Assembly (NCBI RefSeq): GCF_965363235.1
Contig: NC_134841.1
Location: 64,129,078-64,193,077, forward strand
Source of the DNA: Mytilus galloprovincialis
Taxonomy: Eukaryota > Mollusca > Bivalvia > Mytilida > Mytilidae
DNA length: 64,000 nt
Reading direction: 5' to 3'
Shown here: positions 36,661-48,900 of the stretch, one piece after another
Layout of the letters: every line of letters starts with the position of its first letter
Numbering within the stretch: position 1 is the first letter of the stretch
The notes under the pieces: model-generated
What the model was told of the DNA's origin: nothing
Database searches by the model: none
Seen by the model: only the letters and a program-made list of their open reading frames with translations
Program-made: the position numbers and the translations under genes

Positions 36661-36828
36661 AGGCTGATTTAACCTTATCCAAGTGTACTATTACACTTTG
36701 ATGCTGACAGAGACGGCTATAGATGTACAAGTATGCAAGCGTAACACCCTAATACATGTCTTCATGGCATAAAATGGATTGACATTAGTTACCATGGTTA
36801 CTGAAGTGAATTATTAACATGCATATAC

Positions 36829-36979
36829 CTTCTCCAATGCCATGAGCCTCCCCTACACGTATGCCTCCTCCTTCAAAAGAGAAATTTGAGTACGAGCCAA
36901 TAGCAGGAATTCTTTTGACGTGTTCCTTTTCCACAACAGTTACTCTGTACTTCACTGACTTCATCATTGTCTCTATGCC
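36829..36979 (-). pseudogene. Relic exon A5
   Basis: A minus-strand, 151-bp exon bounded by acceptor TTTTAG and donor GTATATG. It opens at a codon boundary and ends after one base of the next codon. It reads GIETMMKSVKYRVTVVE, KRIPAIGSYSNFSFEGGGI and RVGEAHGIGEG with no stop. It belongs to the same family as A2-A6 by order, strand and phase. This exon alone looks intact. Confidence 0.6.
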
Positions 36980-37394
36980 CTAAAATTAAAATATGTATTG
37001 TGACATGTATATTTTGATAAACATGTCAAAAATATGTGAAGGAAAGTAAGTAAACAGTTGCATCAATGAGTGATCAACTTCTTTTCTAAAAATAATTTCA
37101 CCTGATCTGTCAGAATTTCAAGTTAATCATGTATTTTTTTTTTTTTCTATGAGCCTGAGTAATATATGTCTATTTGTGTTTTCTCTATATTCCTTTAGTT
37201 ATTTCATGTTTATTAAAATGCTTGTCTATTTTGTTTTCCTGGTTTTTGTCACTTGTCTATTGATTTTCAGCAATTACATGAAAATGATACACTCTGGTAA
37301 GATGTCTTAATTCTCAAACTCTGGCAAGACCTTGTTAGAGAACTAGAAACTTACCCTCATGGGTCTGAGATTTCCAGTGTTAGATTCTCTATAT

Positions 37395-37744
37395 CTTACA
37401 AGATCCAATCCTCACATATTAACAAGACATCATCTTAACTCATAGTGTCAAACACTTTTAGCACCGTCTTGGTTTTTGCAGCAAACAAGATGATACTTCA
37501 GATTGGTGATGCTTTGTATTGCTTGGGTACCTTTGAAATTCAGATCATTTAGTTTTTCTGTCCTTTCTGCATTTTCTTGGATTGTCTTGAGAAGGAAGGA
37601 AGTTGATTCTTTCAACTGCTCACAGGGAACACATACATAAGTGTGGTTGTGTTGACATCTTTTTGAAAACTCAGGACGCAAAGGGTCACTAAGGGCATAA
37701 ATAAGGCAATGATCTTTGACTTCACAACACTCTGATAGATGAAC
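37395..37744 (-). pseudogene. Relic exon A4, Cys/His-rich
   Basis: Minus-strand exon with acceptor CTCTTAG just above 37744, opening at a codon boundary, which matches the donor phase of exon B3. It reads VHLSECCEVKDHCLIYALSD, then RPEFSKRCQHNHTYVCVPCE with spaced Cys and His that could bind zinc, then a helical stretch and YHLVCCKNQDGAKSV, where a TGA stops it (about 37448). A shifted frame then reads DDVLLICEDWIL to about 37395. The order C-L-x-Y-A-L-S-D ... H-x-x-x-x-C-x-x-C ... N-Q-x-x-A-K is one I remember from long uncharacterised invertebrate proteins. The part expected between A4 and A5 is not present nearby. Confidence 0.65.
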
Positions 37745-38038
37745 CTAAGAGAAAAAGAAAACATAGTTTTTTTATGAATGTATGCATGGTTTGACTGGTT
37801 GTGGAAAAGAAGATTAAGCCACTGCAGTCTAATTAGTGTTAATATATTTACTATGCATTAGTTTTCAAAATTTTCACAGTGAGGATTGTCTTGCTATTCT
37901 TTTGAGAGTTGCCTAAAAATAATTAGAAAACAAATTTCATCCAAATACAACCAAAAATAAACAAGAGTGAACACACTGGATTGACTCACCTGTTCTAGTG
38001 TTCATAATATAATTTATTTAGAAAGTATAAAATAGACA

Positions 38039-38515
38039 CTCTCAAGAGCCTGTGTTGCTCACCTGTATTTACTGATGATTTGGAAATCATGTAAAATAAA
38101 GTTAAAATCAAAATTAATGGTATTAGATATTATAATGCTATCTAAGATAATAACAAAAAAATGCAAAATTTCTGTAAAATTACTAAATAAGGGGCATCAA
38201 CCCAACAATGGGTTGTCAGGTTTTGTCTGAAAATTTCAGGGCAGAAAATTTAACTGTAAACAACATTTTTGCCACCTGTCAGATTTGCTCTAAATGCTTT
38301 AGTTTCAGAGATGTAAGCCAAAAACTGCTTTTTACTCCTATGTTCTATTTTTTACCATGTCACCCATGATGGTTAGAAGGTGGGGTCATTGAGCACATTT
38401 TCTAAACTAAATACCCTAATAATGATTATGGCCAAGTATGGTTAAATTTGTCTCAGTAGTTTATGGTCACATATTCCCTACACCAAATAAAGTTAAACTA
38501 TACCTATAGTATCTG
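38039..38515 (+). mobile_element. 5' end of a pearl/Helentron-like element, other core type
   Basis: Starts CTCTCAAGAGCCTGTGTTGC then TCACCTG, the same terminus as the large element at 53059. It continues with a different core (ACCCAACAATGGGTTGTCAG, AAAATTTCAGGGCAG, TTAGTTTCAGAGATGTAAGC, CTCCTATGTTCTATTTTT). The same core is found alone at 40858-41060. No 3' terminus seen. Confidence 0.65.
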
Positions 38516-38521
38516 AAAGTA

Positions 38522-39100
38522 AAATGGTCCCCAGGGTGCAGCTTGGTACGACCACAGAGGTTGAACTCTGAACAGTTGGGGCAAGTATGGACACAACATT
38601 GATACAGCTCTAAATTTGGATTGTGATTAAATATTAATCACAGCATATGTTTCTGACTCTGAATGAATGTGGTCTAACTAAAAAAAAATTCCAATTATGG
38701 TTCAATATTCAAAATCTAAATACTAGTACTTGGTTAGATTCAGCATATCAAAGAATCCCTAGAATTCAATTTTTGCTGAAATCAAACAATGTTTAATTTT
38801 AATTCTAGACCCTTTGAATCCCATGTGGACCAATTTAAAAATGGGGCCTAATATCCAAAAACTTTTATACATGGTTAGATTCAGCATATTAAAGAACCCC
38901 AAGAAATCAAGAATAAAACCCAATTAAACCTGGTCAAGAAATAACCAATTTATACAAAGTATTGTTTTTGGCCCCTAATTCCCAAACAGTTCCGACCATA
39001 ACCCCCAAAATCCATCCCAACCTTCCTTTTTGATATGGAACCTTGTGGTACAATTTCAGAAAGATCCATACACGTACACTCAGGTCAATTTCTGTAAACT
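38522..39100 (+). mobile_element. Second copy of the 28536-29500 element, truncated
   Basis: Shares the left end (GGGTGCAGCTTGGTACGACC, CTCTGAACAGTTGGGGCAAG, ACAGCTCTAAATTTGG) and one internal unit (GGCCCCTAATTCCCAAACAG, CCCAACCTTCCTTTTTGATA). The right terminal inverted repeat is missing. Confidence 0.7.
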
Positions 39101-39265
39101 AAATAACAGTGTCAACTTGAGGCCAAATTGGGGACTTCTGAGGCCTTCTTAGTAATCAAATAAAGTTAATTTCATCTACTATTCTTGCCTTAAAATCTGT
39201 TTGAGATACTGTATGCACTGTAAAAGTAAGGATCTTGCATCTTTGCTCTGGTGTTGTCAAAACCT

Positions 39266-39396
39266 CTATTTGCACATAAACTTTGATAATGTTGTGAATG
39301 CTGGACTTCCTTCAGCCACAAAATAGTCAATTCCCTCTAAATTGGTTATTACTTTTGCACCACACTGAGCAATAATTCTATACATTGTACTATCAC
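39266..39396 (-). pseudogene. Relic exon A3
   Basis: Minus-strand. Acceptor CTTGCAG above 39396; the split glycine codon completes that of A2. It reads GDSTMYRIIAQCGAKVITNL, EGIDYFVAEGSPAFTTLSKF, then TAG at 39266. It is a paralogue of exon B3 (GESTRYQIISECTATI, FEGFDYFGAEGWRAF), but the second half, including the donor, is lost. Confidence 0.65.
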
Positions 39397-39785
39397 CTGC
39401 AAGTTAATGTTTGTAAAAAATATTATTTTAGTGTAAACCTAGATTACAATTTTGATACCAATTACCAAAAAATGTTCAGTAGCATTTTTTGGTGAAATTT
39501 CTAAGTTCAAAGGGGAATAACTGTCACAAAATTAGGCTGATTTGAAATGAGATTTATATACCAGTTAGTAGTTTATATTTATGATTTTTTTGTTTGTTTC
39601 AATTTCAATAAGAGATTCAGGCATTTCACGGCAATCGAACAGGAGACAAAAAATATATTTCACTTATTAAATTACATATATGCAGTTGTTTTGGTAGATA
39701 CATAAATAATAAAACTTTGTCAACCTTTAATTTTTCTATCATTCCAACATTGTTTTTCAAGGATAATCTTGAACAAATCTACTTA

Positions 39786-39905
39786 CTGTTCGTTGTGAGC
39801 TAATGCTCTGTGTTGAAGGCCGTACTTTGACCTATGATCTTTTTAAATTTTATACATTGCGACTTATATGGAGAGTTGTCTTATTGGAATTATATCACAA
39901 CTTCT
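39786..39905 (+). repeat. Dispersed repeat family B, 5'-truncated
   Basis: The last 120 bp of the GTTCGTTGTGAGCTAATGCT subtype, with GTTGAAGGCCGTACTTTGAC and GAGTTGTCTTATTGG. It is inserted between relic exons A2 and A3 and ends ATCACAACTTCTTATGT. Confidence 0.7.
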
Positions 39906-39973
39906 TATGTATCATATATGTCATCCCCCTAGCATCAACCTATAGATAATCACCACAAACACTTTATTCTTAC

Positions 39974-40175
39974 CTAATGGAAAAATTTCATTTTCTGCAC
40001 AAAACAATTTGTACTGATGAATTACATCACTTCCTCCTATTGAATGCACTACATTGGACATTTCAATAACACTGCCATTTGACATCCTGACCTTACTTTC
40101 ATGGTAAGGCAAATCACAAACCATGTGCTTAGATGTTATAAAATCCAAAAAGTTATCAAGCTTAATGGGATCCAT
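39974..40175 (-). pseudogene. Relic exon A2
   Basis: Minus-strand. From the ATG at 40175 it reads MDPIKLDNFLDFITSKHMVC, DLPYHESKVRMSNGSVIEM, SNVVHSIGGSDVIHQYKLFC and AENEIFPLG, ending at donor GTAAGAAT after one base of a glycine codon. Upstream it could extend to an acceptor near 40190. It is a paralogue of exon B2 (CMGSSLIIQQYKVYC). The exon itself has no stop, but its partner exons are disrupted. Confidence 0.65.
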
Positions 40176-40299
40176 TTTAATGTCTTGTGATAGATGTTGT
40201 TATTGGAAGTCCAGGTCCAACAAGTTTGCCATGGTTTTTTGCTGTTTAGAATTTACTGTAAGTCACAACTGGTAGTTTTTTATTTATCAGTTTAAAAAA

Positions 40300-40690
40300 C
40301 AATGTCCGAGTAAGAAAAGAAAGAATTTGGCATCTGCGGCAACATGTCTCAGCACTCCTGTGTGCCTCAAGAAGAGGAACAAAAGATCCATCAGGAGTAG
40401 AGCGCTAAGTGTTGGAGAGACTCTCAGTTTCAGGTTTTGATATTATAGAGCTGAGGACTTCTTCTCCAGAAAATGGAAAAATTGAGGAAACAACTTATTG
40501 AAAAACTTCAAGAAATCTTTTACAGTATCCTGACTTGGCACTTTTGACATTTCTGTCCCAATTAGGCTTTCACTCTCTAGAAGAAAATGTTGGTAGATTG
40601 GTAGCCTCAAAGAAGTGGTTAAGGTATCAGTTTTAAAGGTGTGTGTGTAGATTCCAGAAGAATTCTACAAAAAAAGAATTAAAAAATAAT
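40300..40690. other. Unassigned segment
   Basis: Less AT-rich than the surroundings and not matching any repeat in the window. Both strands give broken frames (minus: FLKFFNKLFPQFFHFLEKK; plus: HSLEENVGRLVASKKWL). It may be another decayed exon of the neighbouring family, but there are no clear splice borders. Confidence 0.3.
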
Positions 40691-40857
40691 CAATAACCTA
40701 CATGGGTTGCATTTTTGTTTCAAGATAATTAAATTATTTATAATCCATAAGTTTTTGTATTGGCTAATCAAGAAATGTCTGTTGGTGTGGAAGAGATAAA
40801 CACAGAATGTAGAATTATTAAAAAAATATATAGAATTATTTTTGCCTATCATTTTAT

Positions 40858-41165
40858 TGGCAGCAACCCAACGGTTAGTTGTTTTGATTCATCTGAAAAT
40901 TTCAGGGCTGATAAATCTTGACCTTATGAACATTTTTACCTATTCAAATTTGCTATAAATGCTATTTTTTTTTTAGATATAAGCCAAAACCAGCAATTTT
41001 ACCCATATGTTCTATTGCTGCTATGACAGCCATGTTTTTTTGACGAAACAGCAAAATAAAACACAAACTTTATTCTAGTTACCCATAGAAAAATTCAACT
41101 AATTGGTTACGATTGATTCAATAGTTTCAGAGGAAAATTTCTTTGAAATAGTTTGCCATTGGTTT
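40858..41165 (+). repeat. Fragment of the core found at 38190-38400
   Basis: Shares CAACCCAACGGTTAGTTGTT, GAAAATTTCAGGGC, AAATTTGCTATAAATGC, AGATATAAGCCAAAACC and CATATGTTCTATTGC with 38190-38350. Confidence 0.6.
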
Positions 41166-41483
41166 TATTAACAATATCAACAACATGTCTATCTTGGCAT
41201 TGAGCAAGGTCAAGTTGTTCCCTGACTGTTCAAGGCATCATTAAACAAAAACCATGTTGGAAATGTATGGATTGATAATTTAGTCTTGGATGCAAGATTT
41301 TTTTATTAGTTGTTAGAGCTTTGAACAAGCAGTCAGTTAACTGTGAGTACTCTCAGATCTGAACCTAGGGTCTTTTTGTTGTTATGATGTACAAGTACCC
41401 ATCCACGTCCAATTGTATTTTTATTCATCTGATGAGTTAAGCCTTTTTCAACTTATTTTTATAGTTCTTTCTTATGTTGTACT

Positions 41484-41850
41484 GTTATAGATAGAATTGT
41501 CCCTGGTTAGTGGAGGGTTGGGATCCTGCTAACATGTTTAACTCTGTCACATTCTGTATGTATGTGCCTGTCCCAACTAAGGAGCCAGTAATTCAGTGGT
41601 TGTCTTTTAATGTTTATGTGTTACATATTTGTTTTTCAATCATTTTTTTTTTGTACATAGATTAGGCCGTTTTTTTTCTCGTTTGAATTGTTTTACATTG
41701 TAATTTCAGGCCTTTTATAGCTGACTAAGCAGTATGGGCTTTGCTCATTGTTGAAGGCCATACAGTAACCTATAGTTGTTAATTTCTGTGTCATTTGGTC
41801 TCTTTTGGACAGTTGTCTCATTTGCAATCATAAAACATCTCCTTTTTTTT
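41484..41850 (+). repeat. Dispersed repeat family B, full-length copy
   Basis: About 366 bp. Starts TAGATAGAATTGTCCCTGGT, has GGAGGGTTGGGATCCTGC, TGCCTGTCCCAACTAAGGAG, TTATAGCTGACTAAGCAGTA and GTTGTCTCATTTGCAATCAT, and ends ACATCTCCTTTTTTTTATAT. Confidence 0.8.
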
Positions 41851-43039
41851 ATATGTACAAACCTGAGATAAATATTGACTGCTTTCTGTATTACATGTAG
41901 TTTCTGACTCTAGCTCTGTAGACTGTGATGGCAAACAAATCTAAAATGACATGTCAACATCATATACATATTGTGTATAGACTTAATTGGTTTGATCAAT
42001 TCATTAGGGGCACAAACATACACAGGTCAACAATATGGAGCCCTATAGCAATTCTCTATTTTTTGTTCGTCTGTCTTCTATTTCTGATGGCACAAGAACA
42101 CAATTATTTCGTAGTGCATTTCTTTTAGACAATAAATTCAAATTAAAAAAATCGCACCTGCTCTTTCTTAAATTTTTTTTTACAGAGTAGTGTACTACTA
42201 ATGAGACAAATAATATCAAAATTATAGAAACTTCTACCAGCTTTAACTCAAAGTATTGACAATTCTGTGTCAAGGGGGTGTAAAATTCAGTTTGACAGCT
42301 TGAGACGTGATAAAATTTGAACTTTTTAACTGGAACAAATCACTACTTAACATAAAGATTCAGCACAGAAATTGTTTTAACATGCAATTACATCCCCTTA
42401 TAGGCGAGTGTAATATTTGAAAAAGACGTCTAGTTAAGGACTTTAATGCACCCACCTAACACACGGCTAATTTTTTTTTTAAATGAAAGAATAATGATTA
42501 AACTTTGATTTTTGCCCGGTCGTCACAAAATCGTACGGTGCAGTTTTTGTAAAATTGACGTTTATTTCAGAAATTAGTTGAAAATTATAAAATTACGACA
42601 TGTTTTTCAAGCAAAGGAAATAAGTCGTATCTCTTCTTTTAGACAGAATAATTAAGTGAATAAGACTTAAAATAATGAAAAACAATATTTATAACTGTAA
42701 CTCCGCATGCTTTTGCATTCCTTCTAAATATTTGACATTTTGTACCAAAATTTTCATAATCCCGACCTTTTCGGATCTACAATTAAATTTGTATTAAATG
42801 TTTTTGCTCTCTATCCGTTTTAGAACACACCAAATTACTCGTCAGTTATCTTTTTTTCATTCAAGATCAAGACTTTATCTCAACATTTCTTAAAATCACG
42901 AATTTCTGTAATTTTATGATGTTGGGTAAAATCACTATAATTTCCGGAATCCCTTATCTATTTCGTTATCGTTTTTTACTGAATATATTAGTCGATTTCC
43001 ATCTTCTGTTTTGTCTGTACAAAGACTTTGTACTACGTG

Positions 43040-44090
43040 TACCAATTCTACCGACCAGTCTCTTCTCATATATCAACGAGGGCAGTAGATCTACAACTTA
43101 TTCTGATTTGTCTGTTTGTATATTTGTATATTTTGCAAATATATAAAGCCTATAAGCAAGTTACACAACTTCATAAGGTATCCTCTGAGGAGCAAACTCA
43201 AGCTGTTTTGAGTGTTACTACATATATCTCCTACAATGATCTGATTTACAAAATAACTCATGATAATTTTACTATTAAATCTTTATACCATCGAGCTTGC
43301 ATCGCTAAATATTTCCTACAAAATTTGAAATCAGATCAGTGAACCGGGCTTAATTTCTGCCCGAGGATCGCCGCCAAGAAAACTACACAACATATGATCA
43401 GCTTCAACAAAAACTAAAAAACCATGGTCAATTTATAGTTACATGTATACAGCTTCAACAAGGCCAAGGTGCATCCAATATTGTATACAGTAGCTCTATA
43501 ATTTTGTCTCATGCTGTAATGACGGAAAATTACCCGTTTAAAATGACTGTGATATACGGTCTGTCAAAATTAAAGATCTGAGCAGTGACTGCGAAACTGG
43601 TTGCAAGCACTTTGTGCAGCTACTAGTATTTTACGGAAGCAGATATAAGGTAGAGTTGTAATCCAATCACCTTATCCATTATCTAAAAACATTTCACTAG
43701 ATTATTCAATTGAAATTATGCCATCTGCTTTAAAAACATTTCTGTATTGTCTTAAGCTTTTAGATGATGACACATCTGCGGCAGTTAATAAAGCGTACGA
43801 TATTCCTATTGACAAAGTTCTTAGACGTATGGCTTTAGTAGAATGTATATTATCTATAAATATTTTTTTACTCTTTTTCATTTAGGTTTATCACTACAAA
43901 TGCACTGTATTTATGGACACACCTTTGATAACTATCAACAAGTTTGACTGATCAGGAGATTAGAAACAATAAAAATGGGGCATCCATTCTACATGGCATT
44001 ATTTTTCTTCTGGGGGTTAAAATTTTATCCAAGACAATGTCGACCTAACTACAGAAACAATAACAGATCTCCATATGACTTTGGTTGGCT
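43040..44090 (+). pseudogene. Broken ORF carried by the TIR element
   Basis: Plus-strand fragments in different frames. Frame 43028-43342 ends with VSSEEQTQAVLSVTTYISYN, DLIYKITHDNFTIKSLYHR and ACIAKYFLQ. A second piece near 43718 gives MPSALKTFLYCLKLLDDD and IDKVLRRMALVECILS, followed by a shifted TLFHLGLSLQMHCIYGH. A third near 44035 gives QDNVDLTTETITDLHMTL. I have seen the order K/LYH..C ... HLGL..QMH..YG ... DN.D..T.TI in long uncharacterised invertebrate proteins linked to repeats. The memory is not checkable and no function is assigned. Many stops and frameshifts. Confidence 0.5.
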
Positions 44091-44157
44091 AAAAGGCAAC
44101 ATCGGTCCGATATGATGTCATTCAACTTTCTACAAGACTTGATCTGTTCACGCAGTT

Positions 44158-44472
44158 GGTATAGGTATAGGGGGAGGGTTGAGATTTCCAAAAACATATT
44201 TAACCCCGCCGCAATTTTGCGCCTGTCCCAAGTCAGGAGCCTCTGGCCTTTCTTAGTTTTGTATAACTTTTATTTTAACTTCTTGAGTATATTTCGAAGC
44301 TTAGTATGACGTCCATTATCATTTCAAACTAGTACATTTTTGTGTAGGGGCAAGTTGAAGAACGCCTCCAGATTTGGGAGTTTCTTGCTGCATTGGTGGT
44401 TTTTGGCCGTTGCCTGCTTTTAAGCGCTTTGGTGTCTCTTTGACAAATCCATTATGTCCATTCAAAATATTT
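44158..44472 (+). repeat. Dispersed repeat family A, near full length
   Basis: Second long copy: GGGGGAGGGTTGAGATTTCC, AACCCCGCCGCAATTTTGCG, CCCAAGTCAGGAGCCTCTGG and GGTGTCTCTTTGACAAATCC. It is inserted inside the 3.45-kb TIR element, so it is younger than that element. Confidence 0.8.
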
Positions 44473-45058
44473 AATTCAATCTGTATATAGTAGATCTTGG
44501 GTCCGCTTTGAGCAAAACCTCTACTGTACTGATATATGCCCATGCCAAGGAAGTTGTCTTTGTATGGATATGTTGACCGATAAGAATGATGAGATTACAA
44601 GTTTAAATGAAGCTATGATATTCCGATATCACAATATTCCGACACCTAAATGGTCCAACATCCCATTGGTCCGACGTTTCTATCATTAAGGTTATACGCT
44701 AACGGGTTTTTAACATCAGAAAGCCAAATAAAAGGTTCAATATTAGGATAGCCTTGTCCTCCGTTTGAAGCGGTGAACCAAGATAATAAAAAAAAAAAAG
44801 AAGCAAAACTTAGTGCCAAAGTAGCCGAACGTCATCACTAGCGTAATTTAAAAAGAGTACAAACTACTTTGTCAAGTGGTGTTTGATTAATTATATATCT
44901 CAAGATACACGGCGGCCGACTGAAGTAAAATCAAACACAGTTTGACGTACAATGAGTGATCATATTTTCCTTGTGATGTTTTATATTAAAACTATCAATT
45001 TGTTGATATAAATATATTAGTAGCACTTTACTCATTTTAGTTATGTTTGTTAGTACTC

Positions 45059-45165
45059 TTATCATATCTGATTTAGTGATGTATGAGTTGTTAATGTCTG
45101 TGTCATTTTGGTCTTTTGTGGATAGTTGTCTCATTGGCAATCATACCACATCTTCTTTTTTATAT
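45059..45165 (+). repeat. Dispersed repeat family B, 5'-truncated
   Basis: The last 107 bp: GTTAATGTCTGTGTCATTTT, GTTGTCTCATTGGCAATCAT, and ACCACATCTTCTTTTTTATA. Also inside the TIR element. The 119-codon frame that starts in it is a by-product. Confidence 0.8.
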
Positions 45166-45931
45166 ATCAACATATTGCACTACAATAATAAAGGAAATCT
45201 GCTCTATGGTTGTCTGATCTTGAAGCGGTTGGCAGGCTTTCAAACTAACAGGAGACCATACGCTTCCTCAATTTTAATGAACAGCTCATCATGGGACTTT
45301 TCTAAACAATTAAAAATACGTCATATGATCTTATATTTTCCTCTTGCTTCAAATATTTTGTTTCGGATTATTTATATCAAATTTGCAGATATATGTTTGT
45401 AAATACGTGCAATCAAATGATATGGAGGTATTTTAAGATTTAGATAATGCAATGGCGACTACAGATACATTTGTTTGACTTAAATGGTTGATTTTTAAAG
45501 ACTCCGAGAGAAAACGTTATGTAACATGTGTTACCGTTAAAATCAACCAAAATTAATTAATATTATGATAGAAATATATTTTCCCAACAGTAATACAGCA
45601 TTCCTATAAAATTGTTTCGTTTTTTCATTTGTTTTGACTCGATTTTACAACTGGAAGTATCCGTGAATTGAAATTGCACCCATGACCTTTGACCTCGATT
45701 TAAAAAAAAATGCACCATAATTTCTTTTGACGACCGGGATATTTAGAAAGTACACATTCTTAGCTTTCTAGTGATATATAATTTAGCCGTGTGTTAGGTA
45801 GGTGCATTAAAAATGTAAATTTGGCTCTCATATCACTCGCCTATTAGGGAATTATGAGATAGTTTGCCATAAGGCACATATTAGAGAAACTAGGGTCATT
45901 CTAGTTTTGACATTTGGATGTTTATATTTAG

Positions 45932-48900
45932 CAAACAAAGAGTATGGATTAATAAAATATTTAAAAAGAGGGGGTAGGGGCCTATTTAAAGAAAAAAAAT
46001 ACTCATCTTTCAATGGGCTTCTTTTGTTATCTTCTTTCATCCCGCGTCTGAAAGAAAAACAAAGAGTATAGATTAGTAAAATATTTCAAAAGAGGGGGTA
46101 GGGGCCTATTTAAAGAAAAATATACTCATCTTTCAATGGGCTACTTCTGTTATCTTCTTTCATCCCGCCTCTGAAAGAAAAACAAAAAGTATAGATTAGT
46201 AAAATATTTTAAAAGAGGGGGTAGGGGCCTATTTAAAGAAAAATATACTCATCTTTCAATGGGCTTCTTCTGTTATCTGTTTTCTCCCATGGGGCTTCCT
46301 GCCTCTGAAAGAAAAACAAAGAGTATGGATTAGTAAAATATTTTAAAAGAGGGGGTAGGGGCCTATTTAAAGAAAAATATACTCATCTTTCAATGGGCTT
46401 CTTCTGTTATCTTCTTTCATCCCACCTCTGAAAGAAAAACAAAGAGTATAGATTAGTAAAATATTTTAAAAGAGGGGGTAGGGGCCTATTTAAAGAAAAA
46501 TATACTCATCTTTCAATGGGCTTCTTCTGTTATCTGTTTTCTCCCATGGGGCTTCCTGCCTCTGAAAGAAAAACAAAGAGTATGGATTGATAAAATATTT
46601 TAAAAGAGGGGGTAGGGGCCTATTTAAAGAAAAAAAATACTCATCTTTCAATGGGCTTCTTCTGTTATCTTCTTTCCTCTAGCGTCTGAAAGAAAAACAA
46701 AGAGTATGGATTAGTAAAATATTTCAAAAGAGGGGGTAGGGGCCTATTTAAAGAAAAATATACTCATCTTTCAATGGGCTTCTTCTGTTATCTTCTTTCC
46801 TCTAGCGTCTGAAAGAAAAACAAAGAGGATGGATTAGTAAAATATTTTAAAAGAGGGGGTAGGGGCCTATTTAAAGAAAAATATACTCATCTTTCAATGG
46901 GCTTCTTCTGTTATCTTCTTTCATCCCGCCTCTGAAAGAAAAACAAAGAGTATGGATTAGTAAAATATTTTAAAAGAGGGGGTAGGGGCCTATTTAAAGA
47001 AAAATATACTCATCTTTCAATGGGCTTCTTCTGTTATCTTCTTTCATCCCGCCTCTGAAAGAAAAACAAAGAGTATGGATTAGTAAAATATTTTAAAAGA
47101 GGGGGTAGGGGCCTATTTAAAGAAAAATATACTCATCTTTCAATGGGCTTCTTCTGTTATCTTCTTTCCTCTAGCGTCTGAAAGAAAAACAAAGAGGATG
47201 GATTAGTAAAATATTTTAAAAGAGGGGGTAGGGGCCTATTTAAAGAAAAATATACTCATCTTTCAATGGGCTTCTTCTGTTATCTTCTTTCATCCCGCCT
47301 CTGAAAGAAAAACAAAGAGTATGGATTAGTAAAATATTTTAAAAGAGGGGGTAGGGGCCTATTTAAAGAAAAATATACTCATCTTTCAATGGGCTTCTTC
47401 TGTTATCTTCTTTCATCCTGCCTCTGAAAGAAAAACAAAGAGGATGGATAAGTAAAATATTTTAAAAGAGGGGGTAGGGGCCTATTTAAAGAAAAATATA
47501 CTCATCTTTCCATGTGCTTCATCTGTTATCTTCTTTCCTCCAAAGGGGCTCCCTGCGTCTGAAAGAAAAACAAAGAATTAAATTAGTAAAATATTTTAAA
47601 AGAGGGGGTAGGGGCCTATTTAAAGAAAAATATACTCATCTTTCCATGTGCTTCATCTGTTATCTTCTTTCCTCCAAAGGGGCTCCCTGCGTCTGAAAGA
47701 AAAACAAAGAGTATAAATTAGTAAAATATTTTAAAAGAGGGGGTAGGGGCCTATTTAAAGAAAAATATACTCGTCTTTCAATGGGCTTCTTCTGTTATCT
47801 TCTTTCATCCCGCCTCTGAAAGAAAAACAAAGAGTATAGATTAGTAAAATATTTTAAAAAAGGGGGTAGGGGCCTATTTAAAGAAAAATATACTCATCTT
47901 TCAATGGGCTTCTTCTGTTATCTTTTTTCATCCTGCCTCTGAAAGAAAACCAAGAGTATGGATTAGTAAAATATTTTAAAAGAGGGGGTAGGGGCCTATT
48001 TAAAGAAAAATATACTCATCTTTCAATGGGCTTCTTTTGTTATCTTCTTTCATCCTGCCTCTGAAAGAAAAACAAAGAGTATGGATTAGTAAAATATTTT
48101 AAGAGGGGGTAGGGGCCTATTTAAAGAAAAATATACTCATCTTTCAATGGGCTTCTTCTGTTATCTTCTTTCATCCCGCGTCTGAAAGAAAAACAAAGAG
48201 TATAGATTAGTAAAATATTTTAAAAGAGGGGGTAGGGGCCTATTTAAAGAAAAATATACTCATCTTTCAATGGGCTTTTTCTGTTATCTTCTTTCATCTA
48301 GCGTCTGAAAGAAAAACAAAGAATATAGATTAGTAAAATATTTTAAAAGAGGGGGTAGGGGCCTATTTAAAGAAAAATATACTCATCTTTCAGTGGGCTT
48401 CTTCTGTTATCTTCTTTCATCCCGCCTCTGAAAGAAAACCAAAAGGATGGATTAGTAAAATATTTTAAAAGAGGGGGTAGGGGCCTATTTAAAGAAAAAT
48501 ATACTCATCTTTCAATGGGCTTCTTCTGTTATCTTCTTTCATCCTGCGTCTGAAAGAAAACCAAGAGGATGGATTAGTAAAATATTTTAAAAGAGGGGGT
48601 AGGGGCCTATTTAAAGAAAAATATACTCATCTTTCAATGGGCTTCTTCTGTTATCTTCTTTCATCCTGCCTCTGAAAGAAAACCAAGAGGATGGATTAGT
48701 AAAATATTTTAAAAGAGGGGATAGGGGCCTATTTAAAGAAAAATATACTCATCTTTCAATGGGCTTGTTCTGTTATCTTCTTTCATCCCGCCTCTGAAAG
48801 AAAAACAAAGAGGATGGATTAGTAGAATATTTTAAAAGAGGGGGTAGGGGCCTATTTAAAGAAAAATATACTCATCTTTCAATGGGCTTCTTCTGTTGAC

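Larger units (their letters stand above)
42395..45849. mobile_element. 3.45-kb DNA transposon-like element with long inverted ends
   Basis: Left end CCCTTATAGGCGAGTG and right end CACTCGCCTATTAGGG are inverted repeats. The match resumes inside as TTAATGCACCCACCTAACAC / CACACGGCTAA and again as CCCGGTCGTCA...GGTGCA, so the inverted termini extend about 150 bp. The interior carries broken coding pieces (43040-44070) and two later insertions (family A at 44158, family B at 45059). Target duplication not resolved. Confidence 0.7.

Noticed and set aside
42043..43146. Short frames at the left end of the TIR element as host exons
   Set aside because: They overlap the inverted terminus or AT-rich filler, and no splice sites join them to other frames.
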